Source: Myxococcaceae bacterium (lineage in GTDB: Bacteria; Myxococcota; Myxococcia; Myxococcales; Myxococcaceae). From it: a stretch of DNA of 33,415 bases. Where the stretch lies: NCBI GenBank assembly GCA_025459425.1, contig JALOQF010000032.1, positions 1 through 33,415 on the forward strand. Direction: 5' to 3'. A program made the position numbers and the translations under genes. The notes under the pieces were generated by a model. The model was not told the DNA's origin. It saw only the letters and a program-made list of their open reading frames with translations, and searched no databases. Positions 1 through 8,336 of this stretch are shown piece after piece; position 1 is the stretch's first letter; every line of letters begins with the position of its first letter.

Positions 1-2511
1 GAGATCGACCCGGCGTACCTGCCGGCGATCCGCGCGCTCAAGGGCATCTACGAGGTCGAGCAGGACTGGGAGAACTACGAGAAGGCGCTGCTGGAAGAGG
101 CGCGCCAGACCGAGGACACCCAGGAGCGCAGCGAGGCGTACCTCTCGGTGGCCCGGTACTACGAGGGCCGCGAAGACCGCGACAACGCCACGAAGTACTA
201 CGAAGAGGCGCTCAAGCTGGTGCCCGACTCGCTCGAGGCCGCCCGCCAGCTCGCCGACATCTACCTGTCGGTCGAGAACTGGGAGCGCTGCGAGAAGATG
301 CTCGACGTCGTCACCGCGAAGATGTCGCAGCGCTACGCGGCGGCGCCCGAGGACGACGAGCTCGCGAAGGAGCTCTGCCGACGGTTCTACCGGCTCGGCT
401 ACGTCTGCGAGAAGAACGCGCGGCGCGACAAGGCGCTCTCGTCGTTCGAGAAGGCCTACCAGCTCGACGCCACCAACCTCGCGGTGCTCGAGGGGTACGG
501 AAACCTGCTGGTGCAGGTGAAGCGCTTCGAAGAGGCGCTCAAGGTGTACCAGTCGATCCTGCTCCACCACCGCGGCGATCTCACCGACCTCGAGGTGGCC
601 GAGATCCACTGGACGCTGGGCGACCTCCACCACCAGCTCAAGCAGTTCGATCGCGCCGAGAACCAGTTCGACAAGGCGCTCGCCATCGACCCCAACCACG
701 AGCCGTCGCTGCGCTCGATGGTGGCGATCGCCGAGGCCACGCAGAACTGGGAGCGCGCCGGAGACTTCCGGCAGAAGCTGCTCCAGGTGGTCGAGGGCGA
801 GGCGCGCTTCGAGAACGGCGTCGCGCTCGGCGCGCTGGCACGCGACCGGCTGTCCGACCCGTACGTGGCCATCGACGCCTACCTCGCCGCGCACAAGGAG
901 CGCCCGGCCGTCCTCGAGGTGATGGACGCACTCTACGTGCTGTACCGCGAGACGAAGCAGGGCGCGAAGGCCGCCGAGATGCTCGAGCGCATGCTGGTGA
1001 CCGACGCGCTCAAGAGCGAGCCCTCGAAGGCCAAGCGCGTCTACTTCGCCCTGGGCGAGATCGCGCGCGACGAGCTGATGGACATCGACAAGGCCGTCAC
1101 TTCGTTCAACGCGGCGCTCGATCTCGACTGGCGCTTCATCGAGGCCTTCACGGCGCTCGAGGGCATGCTGGGGCGCAACAAGAAGTGGAAGACGCTCGAC
1201 GACAACTACAAGCGCATGCTCGCGCGCTTCCCCAAGACGGAAGAGACGCACCTGGCGCGCATGACGATCTGGCGCGCGCTCGGCGACATGTACCTCAACG
1301 TCATGAAGGCGCCCGACGCGGCGGTCGAGATCTACAAGGTCGTCGCCGCGGGCCTGCCCGACAACCTCGAGGTGCAGGAGCAGTTCGCGGCGCTGGCGCA
1401 GACGCAGGCCGGCTACGAGCAGGACGCGGTCGACGCCTGGCGCCGCACGCTGCCCACCACCAGCACGCCGGGCAAGGTGGCCTCGGCTCTCGCCGAGCTC
1501 GCCGCGCGGCGGAAGGACTACGACTCGGCGTGGCTCGCGGCGCAGGTCTCGGCGGGCCTCATCGGCGACATCGGCGCGGCCGAGAAGGAGATCCTCGCCA
1601 AGCTGACGCCGTACGCGAAGAAGCGTGAGACGACCGACCGGTCGCTCACCGATCGGCTGTGGCAGCAGCACCTGTTCCACCCGCGCGTGCGGGGGCCCCT
1701 CGCCGACCTGATGGGCATTCTCTTCGAGCAGGCGGGCGCGCTGTGGAAGGAAGACTTCGCCCGCTACAACATCGTGCCGAAGAAGCACCTCATCGACGTG
1801 AGCCAGGGCGCCGAGTACCACCTCACGCACTACCGCGCGGTGAGCCGGCTGCTCGGCATGCAGCAGATCGCCCTCTACTCACCGTTCCTCGTGGCGCAGC
1901 GCGACCGCATCGCGAAGAAGACGAGCGAGGCGCCGCCAGACCCGATGGTGGGCGTCGAGCTCGTTCACACCGACCCGGTCGGGCTGCGCGTGGGCGGCAA
2001 GTTCTTCAGCGAGCAGGGCCAGCGCGAGGCCTGGTACCTGCTCGGCCGCACGATGGCGCTCTTGCGGCCCGAGCTGGTGCTCACGGCGCGGCTCTCGGCG
2101 GAGCGGCTCGAGGCCGTGCTGCAGGCGGCGATCAGCCTGTCGGTCGATCGGTTCCGCTTCACGGCCGATCTGCGGGCCATCGACGCCGAGCGGAAGCTCC
2201 TCGAGCGCTCGTTGTCGGAGCAGGCGCGCGCCGCCCTGGCGCGGGTGACGCGTGACTACGTGAAGGTGGCGACGCCGAACGACCTGCGCAACTACCTCGA
2301 GGGCGCCGAGCTCACCGCCGTGCGGGCGGGGGCGTTCGTCGCGGGTGAGATCGAGCCGGTCAAGCGCATGGTGATGGCCGAGACGGGCCCTTCGTTCCGG
2401 GTGCAGCCGCGCTCGAAGATCCGCGAGCTCATGGTGTTCGCGCTGGGTGACGATCTCCACGCCCTCCGCGTCGCGGTCGGCACCAGCGTCGAAGTTCAGC
2501 TGCGCAAGTGA
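1..2511 (+). CDS. gltI: TPR-repeat protein, 3' part (GltI/AgmK-like)
   Basis: The frame is open from base 1, so the start lies outside the window; 836 residues are visible. The first ~480 residues are tetratricopeptide repeats with typical spacing, for example the helix pair around bases 600-720 ending in KALAIDPNHEP. The last ~330 residues are a non-repeat region that I cannot assign to a family. TPR proteins act as protein-protein scaffolds. In Myxococcus xanthus the very large TPR protein GltI (AgmK) of the Agl-Glt gliding machinery lies directly upstream of gltJ (agmX), and the next gene here is a clear gltJ type. The identification therefore rests on TPR content plus neighbour, not on recognised GltI-specific sequence. 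A 131-bp gap containing a promoter separates it from the next gene. Another large TPR protein remains possible. Confidence 0.72.
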   Translation, partial: EIDPAYLPAIRALKGIYEVEQDWENYEKALLEEARQTEDTQERSEAYLSVARYYEGREDRDNATKYYEEALKLVPDSLEAARQLADIYLSVENWERCEKMLDVVTAKMSQRYAAAPEDDELAKELCRRFYRLGYVCEKNARRDKALSSFEKAYQLDATNLAVLEGYGNLLVQVKRFEEALKVYQSILLHHRGDLTDLEVAEIHWTLGDLHHQLKQFDRAENQFDKALAIDPNHEPSLRSMVAIAEATQNWERAGDFRQKLLQVVEGEARFENGVALGALARDRLSDPYVAIDAYLAAHKERPAVLEVMDALYVLYRETKQGAKAAEMLERMLVTDALKSEPSKAKRVYFALGEIARDELMDIDKAVTSFNAALDLDWRFIEAFTALEGMLGRNKKWKTLDDNYKRMLARFPKTEETHLARMTIWRALGDMYLNVMKAPDAAVEIYKVVAAGLPDNLEVQEQFAALAQTQAGYEQDAVDAWRRTLPTTSTPGKVASALAELAARRKDYDSAWLAAQVSAGLIGDIGAAEKEILAKLTPYAKKRETTDRSLTDRLWQQHLFHPRVRGPLADLMGILFEQAGALWKEDFARYNIVPKKHLIDVSQGAEYHLTHYRAVSRLLGMQQIALYSPFLVAQRDRIAKKTSEAPPDPMVGVELVHTDPVGLRVGGKFFSEQGQREAWYLLGRTMALLRPELVLTARLSAERLEAVLQAAISLSVDRFRFTADLRAIDAERKLLERSLSEQARAALARVTRDYVKVATPNDLRNYLEGAELTAVRAGAFVAGEIEPVKRMVMAETGPSFRVQPRSKIRELMVFALGDDLHALRVAVGTSVEVQLRK

Positions 2512-2584
2512 CCAGATTGATTGACTCTTCGCGCCATCGCGGGCACTCACCGGAACTCGCCGACCGGGAGCGGCGTCCGTGCGT

Positions 2585-2613
2585 TTGACTCCCTGCGAAT
2601 GGAAACCTACAGT
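2585..2613 (+). promoter_or_regulatory. Putative sigma70-type promoter of gltJ
   Basis: A -35 hexamer TTGACT (2585-2590) and a -10 hexamer TACAGT (2608-2613) are separated by 17 bp. The expected start of transcription is near 2620, giving a leader of about 22 nt with a GAGG ribosome site at 2632-2635, 7 nt before the ATG at 2643. The same two hexamers recur at 5309-5336. Confidence 0.55.
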
Positions 2614-2642
2614 TTTTCGGTATTTAGGCCCGAGGACGCCTG

Positions 2643-4778
2643 ATGCGCTTCGTCTGTGAGAGCTGCCGCGCGCAGTACATGATCAATGACGAGAAGGTCG
2701 GGCCCAAGGGGGTCAAGGTCCGCTGCCGCAAGTGCGGCTACGTCATTCACGTCAAGCGCACCGAGGGCGGGGGGGCGAAGACTGGCCCGGTCGCCAACTC
2801 GTCCGATCCCGATGACGCCACCGCGACGCAGGTGATGAACAGCCCGCTGGCCGCTGGTGCCGACGCCACGCTCGACCTGACGAACCCCGGAGGCGCCGCT
2901 GCCGACCCGCCGACCTCGCGGGTCAACATGAACGATCCCGCGGTGCAGGCCGCGATGGACGCCAAGGCCGCGAAGACGGCCGCCGCGAAGAACGGAGCCG
3001 AGACGACCGATTCGAAGGGCGAGAAGGGCCCGGGCGACAGCTTCCTCGGGGCGGACGAAGACGAGATTGGCGCGGTGTTCGACTCGGTGCTCGCGGGTGG
3101 CTCGACGGGGCCCACGACGCTGCCGACGGGGAAGGACGCCAAGGCTCCCATCGAGGGCGACCGCGAGTCCACCAAGGTGCTCGATGCCGAGCTGGTGAAG
3201 AAGCTCGCCGAAGAGTCGAACGAGTCGGGCGCGAAGAGCGAGCCGGTGAAGGCCGAAGAGGTGCCGCAGCAGGACTGGTACGTGGCCCTCAACGACAAGC
3301 AGACGGGCCCGATGTCGCTCGACGCGCTCAAGTCACATTGGGACAAGGGTGAGGTGGGCCCGGACTCGTTGTGCTGGCGCGCGGGCTTCAGCGACTGGAT
3401 TCCGGTGAGCGAGGTGAAGATTCTCGCGACGGTGCTCGCGCCGAAGCCGGCGAAGCCCATCGTGGTGGCTCCGGCGGCGACGGTGAACCCCGGCCTCATG
3501 ACGCCGGCCGTGGTCAGCGTTCCCGTGCAGTCGGCCTTCTCGGCAGGCGGCGTGGTGACGACGGTGCAGTCCGAGGTGCAGGTGCCCATCGCGGCCGCCC
3601 CGACGGCGAACATCGCGGCCATCGAAGAGACGGGCACGTGGCGTCCCTCGGCTGGCTCGGCGCTCGCGTCGCTGGTGAAGGAAGAGCTCGAGGTGCTGGC
3701 GAAGCCGCCTCCGAAGAAGGCAGAGCCGGCCGCCGACACCGGTGGTGGGCTGCTCGATCTGCCAGCGGCCGAAGAGAAGCCGGCCGAGCGTGCGCCGGAG
3801 CCCGTGGCTGCGCGCCCTGCGGCGCCGCCCCCTCCCGTCAACCCGTACATGGCGAACCCGGGCGCGACCTTCAGCGCGCCTGCCGTGACGCAGTACCGGC
3901 CGCCGTCGAACCGCGGGCTGCTGATTGGCCTCGGCGTCGGCGGTGGCGTGCTGTTGTTGTCACTCATGGGCCTCGTCATCTTCCTCGCGCTGCGCGAGCC
4001 GAAGGTCGTGGTGGCGCCTCCAGCTCCCGTCGCGGCAGCGCCGACTCCTGCCCCGACGCCCGCGCCGACGACGCCGACCCCGCCGCCTCCAGTGGCCGCC
4101 GCTCCACCGGTCGCTCCGGCACCGCCTGTCGCAGCGCCCGGGGCCACGCCTCCGACCGCCGTGGCCACCGCGCCGACGCCGGCCCCTGCGCCCGCGCCGC
4201 CCGAGGCCCCTGCCGCCCCGACGCCAACGACGAAGGTGACGGGCGCGGGGAGCCGGACCGGCACTGGGACGAAGCTGGCGGTCGCGTCGCCCACGCCGAA
4301 GGAGAAGGATCCGCCGCCTCCGCCGCCCGAGAAGAAGGAGACGAAGTCGTCGGGTGACGGAGACGACTTCGACTCGGTCTTCGGCGACACGAAGAAGAAG
4401 GTGGCGCGTGAGGAGCCGAAGAGCGCCGAGACGAGCCCGATGAAGAAGAAAGAGGTCTACGTGCCTCCGGCGCCCGGGAGCGGCGGCGGCGAGCTCAAGG
4501 AGACGCTCGAGAAGAGCGACGTCTTCGAGACGGTCATCGCCAACAAGGCAGGCCTGGCGAAGTGCGCCGAGGAGCAGCGCAAGCGCGAAGGCGGCGGCGG
4601 GAAGATCGTGATGCGGTGGACCATCGACCCGAGCGGCTCGGTGAAGGGTGTGTCGGTGGTGACCGAAGAGCTCAAGGGCAGCTACATGGCCCAGTGCATG
4701 ACGACGCTGATCAAGAGCATGAAGTTCCCGCGTCACAAGAAGCAGGGCGAGCCGACCGAGTTCCCCTTCAAGTTCTAG
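2643..4778 (+). CDS. gltJ: Adventurous gliding motility protein GltJ/AgmX-like
   Basis: 711 aa. Domains in order: an N-terminal zinc ribbon of the MJ0042 type (Cys5, Cys8, Cys28, Cys31); an Ala/Lys-rich linker; a GYF_2 domain at about 212-258 (WYV...QTGPMSLDAL...WRAGFSDWIPV); one membrane segment at about 426-450; a long Pro/Ala-rich periplasmic linker (about 455-530) and Lys/Glu-rich stretch; and a C-terminal TonB-like AgmX/PglI domain at about 617-711 ending in FPFKF. This is the architecture of M. xanthus GltJ, in which the cytoplasmic zinc ribbon and GYF domains are reported to control focal-adhesion assembly with MglA while the C-terminal domain reaches into the periplasm. NfsG-like sporulation paralogues share parts of it, so a paralogous role is possible. 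The ATG is preceded by GAGG at a good distance, and the gene has its own promoter. Confidence 0.88.
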   Translation: MRFVCESCRAQYMINDEKVGPKGVKVRCRKCGYVIHVKRTEGGGAKTGPVANSSDPDDATATQVMNSPLAAGADATLDLTNPGGAAADPPTSRVNMNDPAVQAAMDAKAAKTAAAKNGAETTDSKGEKGPGDSFLGADEDEIGAVFDSVLAGGSTGPTTLPTGKDAKAPIEGDRESTKVLDAELVKKLAEESNESGAKSEPVKAEEVPQQDWYVALNDKQTGPMSLDALKSHWDKGEVGPDSLCWRAGFSDWIPVSEVKILATVLAPKPAKPIVVAPAATVNPGLMTPAVVSVPVQSAFSAGGVVTTVQSEVQVPIAAAPTANIAAIEETGTWRPSAGSALASLVKEELEVLAKPPPKKAEPAADTGGGLLDLPAAEEKPAERAPEPVAARPAAPPPPVNPYMANPGATFSAPAVTQYRPPSNRGLLIGLGVGGGVLLLSLMGLVIFLALREPKVVVAPPAPVAAAPTPAPTPAPTTPTPPPPVAAAPPVAPAPPVAAPGATPPTAVATAPTPAPAPAPPEAPAAPTPTTKVTGAGSRTGTGTKLAVASPTPKEKDPPPPPPEKKETKSSGDGDDFDSVFGDTKKKVAREEPKSAETSPMKKKEVYVPPAPGSGGGELKETLEKSDVFETVIANKAGLAKCAEEQRKREGGGGKIVMRWTIDPSGSVKGVSVVTEELKGSYMAQCMTTLIKSMKFPRHKKQGEPTEFPFKF

Positions 4779-4786
4779 GGCGCCCG

Positions 4787-5185
4787 ATGCCCGTCGCGAC
4801 CGGGGCCACGTGCCCCGTGCACGTTGCCGTTCCAGCGGTCGAGGTGTGCGAGCGCTGCGGCCGCTTCGTCTGCGGCGAGTGCCTGCAATTCGCACAGGAC
4901 GGCGTCGCGCTGTGCACCGCGTGTTTCGCCAAACCGCACGGTCGTTCGACCCGCTCGGGGCTCGCCCTGGCGCTGGTGCTCGCGGGCTGCCTGGGCTGCG
5001 TGCCGCTCACCCCCATCGGGATCGCCCTGGCGTGGCTCGAGCTTCGCGCCATCGAGCGTGGTGAGGCTGCTGCCGCCTCGAAGGCCGGCGCTCAGTGGGC
5101 CCTGGGCCTGGGCCTCATGCAGCTCGCCGCCGGAGCGCTGCTCCTCGTGGGGCTGGTGGGGTTTCGCCTCTGGAACGGGGGCTGA
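4787..5185 (+). CDS. Small B-box-like zinc-binding membrane protein
   Basis: 132 aa, starting 8 bp after the gltJ stop, so almost certainly cotranscribed and perhaps translationally coupled. AGGG lies 6 nt before the ATG. The N-terminal ~50 residues hold a dense Cys/His set (Cys9, His12, Cys21, Cys24, Cys29, Cys32, Cys43, Cys46, His51) in the pattern of a B-box or RING-like zinc-binding fold (CERCGRFVCGEC). Two hydrophobic segments follow, at about 58-80 and 105-126. Seen: a cytoplasmic zinc module on a two-pass membrane anchor. I know no function for it. Its position behind gltJ, itself a zinc-ribbon membrane protein, makes an accessory role in the same envelope complex reasonable but unproven. 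Confidence 0.8.
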   Translation: MPVATGATCPVHVAVPAVEVCERCGRFVCGECLQFAQDGVALCTACFAKPHGRSTRSGLALALVLAGCLGCVPLTPIGIALAWLELRAIERGEAAAASKAGAQWALGLGLMQLAAGALLLVGLVGFRLWNGG

Positions 5186-5308
5186 CGCGGGTGCCCGGGC
5201 ACGGCCGTCTCGGTGTCGACGCCAGTCACCGGAAATCGCCTGCAACTGCGCTGATTTCTTGAGTGAAGCTCGGCACATCCCATGCGTCAGTGGGACGGTC
5301 AACTTTCG

Positions 5309-5336
5309 TTGACTCTGGATCGGGCATTCCTACAGT
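5309..5336 (+). promoter_or_regulatory. Putative sigma70-type promoter of the Cys-rich lipoprotein gene
   Basis: TTGACT (5309-5314) and TACAGT (5331-5336) with a 16-bp spacer; both hexamers are identical to those before gltJ. The start of transcription would fall near 5343, giving a leader of about 60 nt. The rest of the 216-bp gap (5186-5401) holds a perfect 12-bp palindrome at 5191-5202 and an 18-bp stretch (5223-5240) resembling one upstream of the gltJ promoter. Confidence 0.5.
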
Positions 5337-5401
5337 CCGGCCCGCTTCGGACCCTTCGAAGGCAGTCGATCATTCAACGCAGCACCCGGGAGACGTTCCA
5401 C

Positions 5402-6439
5402 ATGATGATGAAGAAGACCAGCCTCTGGCTCGTGGCGGCGACCGCCGCGGGCTTCGCGTTCGGCTTTGCCGGATGCGGCGGTACCGACACTCCGATGACG
5501 ACCACGTGCACGGCCGATTCGCAGTGCGCTGCGAGTGAAGCCTGCCACCCGGTCCTGCGCCGCTGCGTGACGGCCTGCACCGCGGCCGTGGACTGCCCTG
5601 ATTCCTCGAGGACGTGCGCGACGTTCGATGGCCGGATGGCCGGAAACGACGCCGGCGTGCGGGCGTTCTGCCAGTGCGCGACCGACGCGCTGTGCGAGCG
5701 CGGCTCGGCCGGCCAGGTGTGCCAGCCGGCGACGAAGATCTGCGGCGCCAAGTGCACCGCGAGCAGCGACTGCCCCACGGGCTCGACCTGCGACACCATG
5801 ACGGGCAAGTGCAGCGCGGCGACGATGGCCACCGACGGCGGCGCTGGCGACGGCGGCATGACTGGCGTGGATGCCGGCATTGCCTGCACGCCCGGCACCT
5901 GCACTGCGCCGGCCATCTGCAACCAGGGCACCTGTGGTGCCGCCGCGGCCTGCACGAGCGGAATGCCGCAGCCTGCGGGCTGCTTGACGGGTCAGGCCTG
6001 CAGCGGCGCGGCGTGTGCCGAGGCTCCCTTTGCTCCGGCTTCGTGCGGCAACTTCGCGGCTGGTTCGACGCCGCGCGCGTGGAACCCCGCGATGCAGAAT
6101 GGCCCTGTCATCACCCAGATCACCCAGCTCAGCTTCGCCGTGAACGAGGGCTTCTGTGGAATGACGAACTCGAAGCGCGCGATCCTCGAGATCACGGCGT
6201 ACGACCCGAGCACGCCGGGCCGGCTCGTCAGTGAGACCTCGCAGCCCTCGCTCCGCTACTACCGGACCGATGGGTCGGACATCGCCGTTTCGGCGAATCA
6301 GATCCAGTCGTACATGTCGTCGAACTCGAACAAGAACGTCACGTTCCGCGTGAACCTGTGCTTCCCCACGGCGACCAACTCCGCCTCGGTCGGGTACGCG
6401 TACGAGAATGGCAACCCCGTGTGCACGACGGTGCAGTGA
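5402..6439 (+). CDS. Cys-rich lipoprotein
   Basis: 345 aa from the first of three consecutive Met codons, which has GGGAG about 10 nt upstream. A Lys-containing n-region and hydrophobic core lead to a lipobox ending FAGC, so Cys25 should be lipidated. Residues ~30-145 are a run of closely spaced cysteines of the kind found in many myxobacterial surface lipoproteins (CTADSQCAASEAC, CTASSDCPTGSTC). An Asp/Gly-rich linker follows (ATDGGAGDGG), then a second Cys cluster, and finally a globular C-terminal ~130 residues without recognised motifs. It is probably on the outer membrane. It has its own promoter and is followed after 58 bp by a secreted MORN protein. I cannot assign a function. Confidence 0.82.
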   Translation: MMMKKTSLWLVAATAAGFAFGFAGCGGTDTPMTTTCTADSQCAASEACHPVLRRCVTACTAAVDCPDSSRTCATFDGRMAGNDAGVRAFCQCATDALCERGSAGQVCQPATKICGAKCTASSDCPTGSTCDTMTGKCSAATMATDGGAGDGGMTGVDAGIACTPGTCTAPAICNQGTCGAAAACTSGMPQPAGCLTGQACSGAACAEAPFAPASCGNFAAGSTPRAWNPAMQNGPVITQITQLSFAVNEGFCGMTNSKRAILEITAYDPSTPGRLVSETSQPSLRYYRTDGSDIAVSANQIQSYMSSNSNKNVTFRVNLCFPTATNSASVGYAYENGNPVCTTVQ

Positions 6440-6497
6440 ATCTCTCCCTGGTCGAACCGTTCGTAGCTGAGCGGCCGGCCGCGAAAGGAACCAAACC

Positions 6498-6980
6498 ATG
6501 AACAAGTTCATCGCTCTCGTTGGTGCTGTCCTCGCTTCTTCGGCGTTCGCCCAGGCAACCACGCCTCAAGGCGCCATTCGCCCCACCCTCAACACGCTCA
6601 ACTGCCCCAAGGGGGCGCGTGCGGTGAGTGACGGTGAAGGGTTCTTCTGCTCCAAGACCGGGGCTCCCGGTGGCGAGCGCCTCAACGGGCCGTACGTCGG
6701 TCTCCACAAGAATGGCGTCAAGGAGGCCGAAGGCCTCTACGTCGACGGTGAGCGGTTCGGGAAGTGGCGCTACTGGAACGAGCAGGGCGTCAAGGTCCGT
6801 GAGATCGAGTTCAAGAACGACTCGTACGACGGTGAGTACGTCGAGTTCCACGCCGACGGCTCGATCAAGCTCTCGGTGACGTACGTGCAGGGCAAGAAGC
6901 AGGGCCTGCAGAAGGAGTTCGACGCGCGTGGCAAGCTGCTCGCGCAGACGAACTTCGTCGACGACCGCGCCGCGAAGTAA
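6498..6980 (+). CDS. Secreted MORN-repeat protein 1
   Basis: 160 aa. A signal peptide (MNKFIALVGAVLASSAFAQA) with an AxA-like cleavage site near residue 19 points to export. The mature part has repeated MORN/YwqK-type units: NGPYVGLHKNG, EGLYVDGERFGKWRYW, and later DGEYVEFHADGS and GKKQGLQKEFDARG. MORN units form elongated beta-hairpin arrays used for protein or membrane binding. Automated pipelines often name such proteins YwqK family antitoxin, but no toxin gene is adjacent and the protein is exported, so I would not use that name. AAAGGAA precedes the ATG. A clear terminator follows, and a diverged tandem copy lies next to it. Confidence 0.8.
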   Translation: MNKFIALVGAVLASSAFAQATTPQGAIRPTLNTLNCPKGARAVSDGEGFFCSKTGAPGGERLNGPYVGLHKNGVKEAEGLYVDGERFGKWRYWNEQGVKVREIEFKNDSYDGEYVEFHADGSIKLSVTYVQGKKQGLQKEFDARGKLLAQTNFVDDRAAK

Positions 6981-6997
6981 CCTTTTCGGCGAAGTCA

Positions 6998-7032
6998 GGA
7001 GGGCGGCACCTGCTGGTGCCGTCCTCTTTTTT
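6998..7032 (+). terminator. Rho-independent terminator after MORN gene 1
   Basis: A 12-bp stem with one G-U pair (6999-7010 with 7015-7026), a TGCT loop at 7011-7014, and six T residues at 7027-7032. It sits 18 bp after the stop codon and ends just before the ribosome site of the next gene, so some readthrough or a separate promoter is needed for that gene. Confidence 0.85.
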
Positions 7033-7045
7033 GGGGAGAGACGCC

Positions 7046-7513
7046 ATGCACACCCCAGTCTTCGTGGCTTCACTCCTCGTGCCGTTCGTGCTCGGCCAGG
7101 CTGACGCCGGACTTCCAGGTGGCTTCCGGTGCCCATCGGGCACGACCCTGGTCGACGCGCGGGAGAGCACCGGCGCCTCGTTCTATTGCACGAAGGCCGG
7201 CCGTCTCGGTGAGCCGCTGATGCACGGCCCCTACCTGGGCCTCTACAAGTCCGGCAAGAAGCGCGTCGAGGGTGCGTACCTCGAGGGCAAGCGCACCGGC
7301 CTGTGGGTCGCCTACGACGAGCAGGGCGGCAAGCTGGAAGAGCTGACGTTCAAGAACGATCTCTGGGATGGCAAGCGCACCCAGTGGATCAAGGGCCAGA
7401 AGATCCTCGAGGAGAACTGGGTCGACGGGAAGCGCCAGGGCATCCAGAAGGAGTGGCTCAACGGCAAGGAGATCGCGACGGAGTTCCGCGATGACGCGCC
7501 GGTGAAGAAGTAA
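7046..7513 (+). CDS. Secreted MORN-repeat protein 2 (tandem paralogue)
   Basis: 155 aa from the ATG at 7046, which has GGGGAGAG 5 nt upstream; the frame extends further up, but that part runs through the terminator. A signal peptide (MHTPVFVASLLVPFVLGQADA) precedes a mature domain that aligns end to end with the preceding protein: CPSGTTLVDARE versus CPKGARAVSDGE, HGPYLGLYKSGKKRVEGAYLEG versus NGPYVGLHKNGVKEAEGLYVDG, and GKRQGIQKEW versus GKKQGLQKEF. This is a tandem duplication that has diverged strongly. It probably has the same exported binding role; the ligand is unknown. Confidence 0.8.
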   Translation: MHTPVFVASLLVPFVLGQADAGLPGGFRCPSGTTLVDARESTGASFYCTKAGRLGEPLMHGPYLGLYKSGKKRVEGAYLEGKRTGLWVAYDEQGGKLEELTFKNDLWDGKRTQWIKGQKILEENWVDGKRQGIQKEWLNGKEIATEFRDDAPVKK

Positions 7514-7544
7514 CGAAGCCGTCGTCAGGTGACCTGACGTGACG

Positions 7545-7584
7545 CGGGCGGGGCTCCTCGTGGAGTTCCCGCCCGTCGTCGTTT
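7545..7584 (+). terminator. Probable hairpin terminator after MORN gene 2
   Basis: A long GC-rich hairpin: 7545-7552 pairs with 7568-7575 (8 bp), then a single-base bulge, a G-T pair, CTCC with GGAG, and a TCGT loop. It is followed by a T-rich but interrupted tail (TCGTCGTTT). The tail is weaker than that of the first terminator. Its position argues that the next gene starts downstream of it. Confidence 0.5.
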
Positions 7585-7604
7585 GGGACTACAGCCGTTC
7601 CCCG

Positions 7605-8270
7605 GTGAACGAGTTCGCGCGCGCGCTCCGAGACAACCCGGCCCCGTCGACGCTGGGCGACGTTCGGCTGCGCTACGCGCCGTCGATGCTCATTGGCGCG
7701 TCGGCTCCGGGCCGGCGCACGTGGCGGCCCTTCGCGCTCGCCGCCCTCGGTCTGACGCTCGTCTCGCTGGCCGTGGTCGCGCTTGCCGCGTCATGGGGCC
7801 TCGAGTCGAGCGGCGGCCTCGTGCTGGGCGGGGCGTGGGCGCTGTGGGCCTCGGTGCGCGTGGGGCGGCTCGAGGTGAGGCGACGGGCCTTCGTCGTCAA
7901 CTTCGCCACCACGAGCCTGCGGCTCGACTTCGCCAGCCCCATCGCCGGTCAGCCCCAGACGCTCGTCGTGCCCTTCGATGCGGTGACGGCGGTGGCGGTG
8001 CTCGAGCAGGCTGACGGCGCGCTGTGCCTCACGGTCGACCTCACGCGCGAGGGCGTGCCCCTCAAGGAGGTGCTGGTGGCCCAGGTGCCGGCGGCACAGC
8101 TCGAGGCTGCGCAGCGACTGGCCCGGGTGCTCGAGGGGGCGTTCGGCTTGGGGTCGATTCCACCCACGAGCCCGTATCTCGCGACTCAGGGCGAGGGTCG
8201 ACCCAGCGCCGCCGACCAGACCCACTCGACCCCCGCTGGCCCCTCGCCGGAGGCCGACAAACCCGAGTGA
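7605..8270 (+). CDS. Two-TM membrane protein of unknown function
   Basis: About 221 aa from a GTG at 7605; the end is certain and the start is not. The frame stays open up to a GTG at 7539, but that would place the terminator-like hairpin inside the gene, and none of the candidate starts has a good ribosome site. Two adjacent hydrophobic segments (about residues 42-62 and 69-86 from 7605) are followed by a beta-rich soluble region (RRRAFVVNFATTSLRLDF...TLVVPFDAVTAVAVLEQADG), an amphipathic helix region, and a disordered Pro/Ser-rich tail. The layout of two TMs followed by a small beta domain resembles bacterial PH-like membrane proteins and the gene at 23382-23870, but I see no diagnostic motif. 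Confidence 0.6.
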   Translation: MNEFARALRDNPAPSTLGDVRLRYAPSMLIGASAPGRRTWRPFALAALGLTLVSLAVVALAASWGLESSGGLVLGGAWALWASVRVGRLEVRRRAFVVNFATTSLRLDFASPIAGQPQTLVVPFDAVTAVAVLEQADGALCLTVDLTREGVPLKEVLVAQVPAAQLEAAQRLARVLEGAFGLGSIPPTSPYLATQGEGRPSAADQTHSTPAGPSPEADKPE

Positions 8271-8336
8271 TTGCGGCCGGGTGAGCGGCGGTCCCGGCGG
8301 CTCCTGCCGGGCACGGAGCGTGAAACGCCCTGGCTC

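Noticed and set aside
3700..4300. Pro/Ala-rich repeats in gltJ as a DNA repeat or CRISPR-like array
   Set aside because: The repetition is at codon level and irregular; it encodes the periplasmic linker.
5191..5202. Perfect palindrome GTGCCCGGGCAC after the small zinc-binding membrane gene
   Set aside because: No T-tract for a terminator and no neighbouring copy to support an operator.
6471..6482. Perfect 12-bp palindrome GCGGCCGGCCGC before MORN gene 1
   Set aside because: All G and C in a GC-rich genome, no loop for a hairpin, and no T-tract; likely chance.
6498..7513. Reading the MORN pair as a toxin-antitoxin locus because of the YwqK antitoxin family name
   Set aside because: Both proteins have signal peptides and resemble each other; there is no toxin-like partner.
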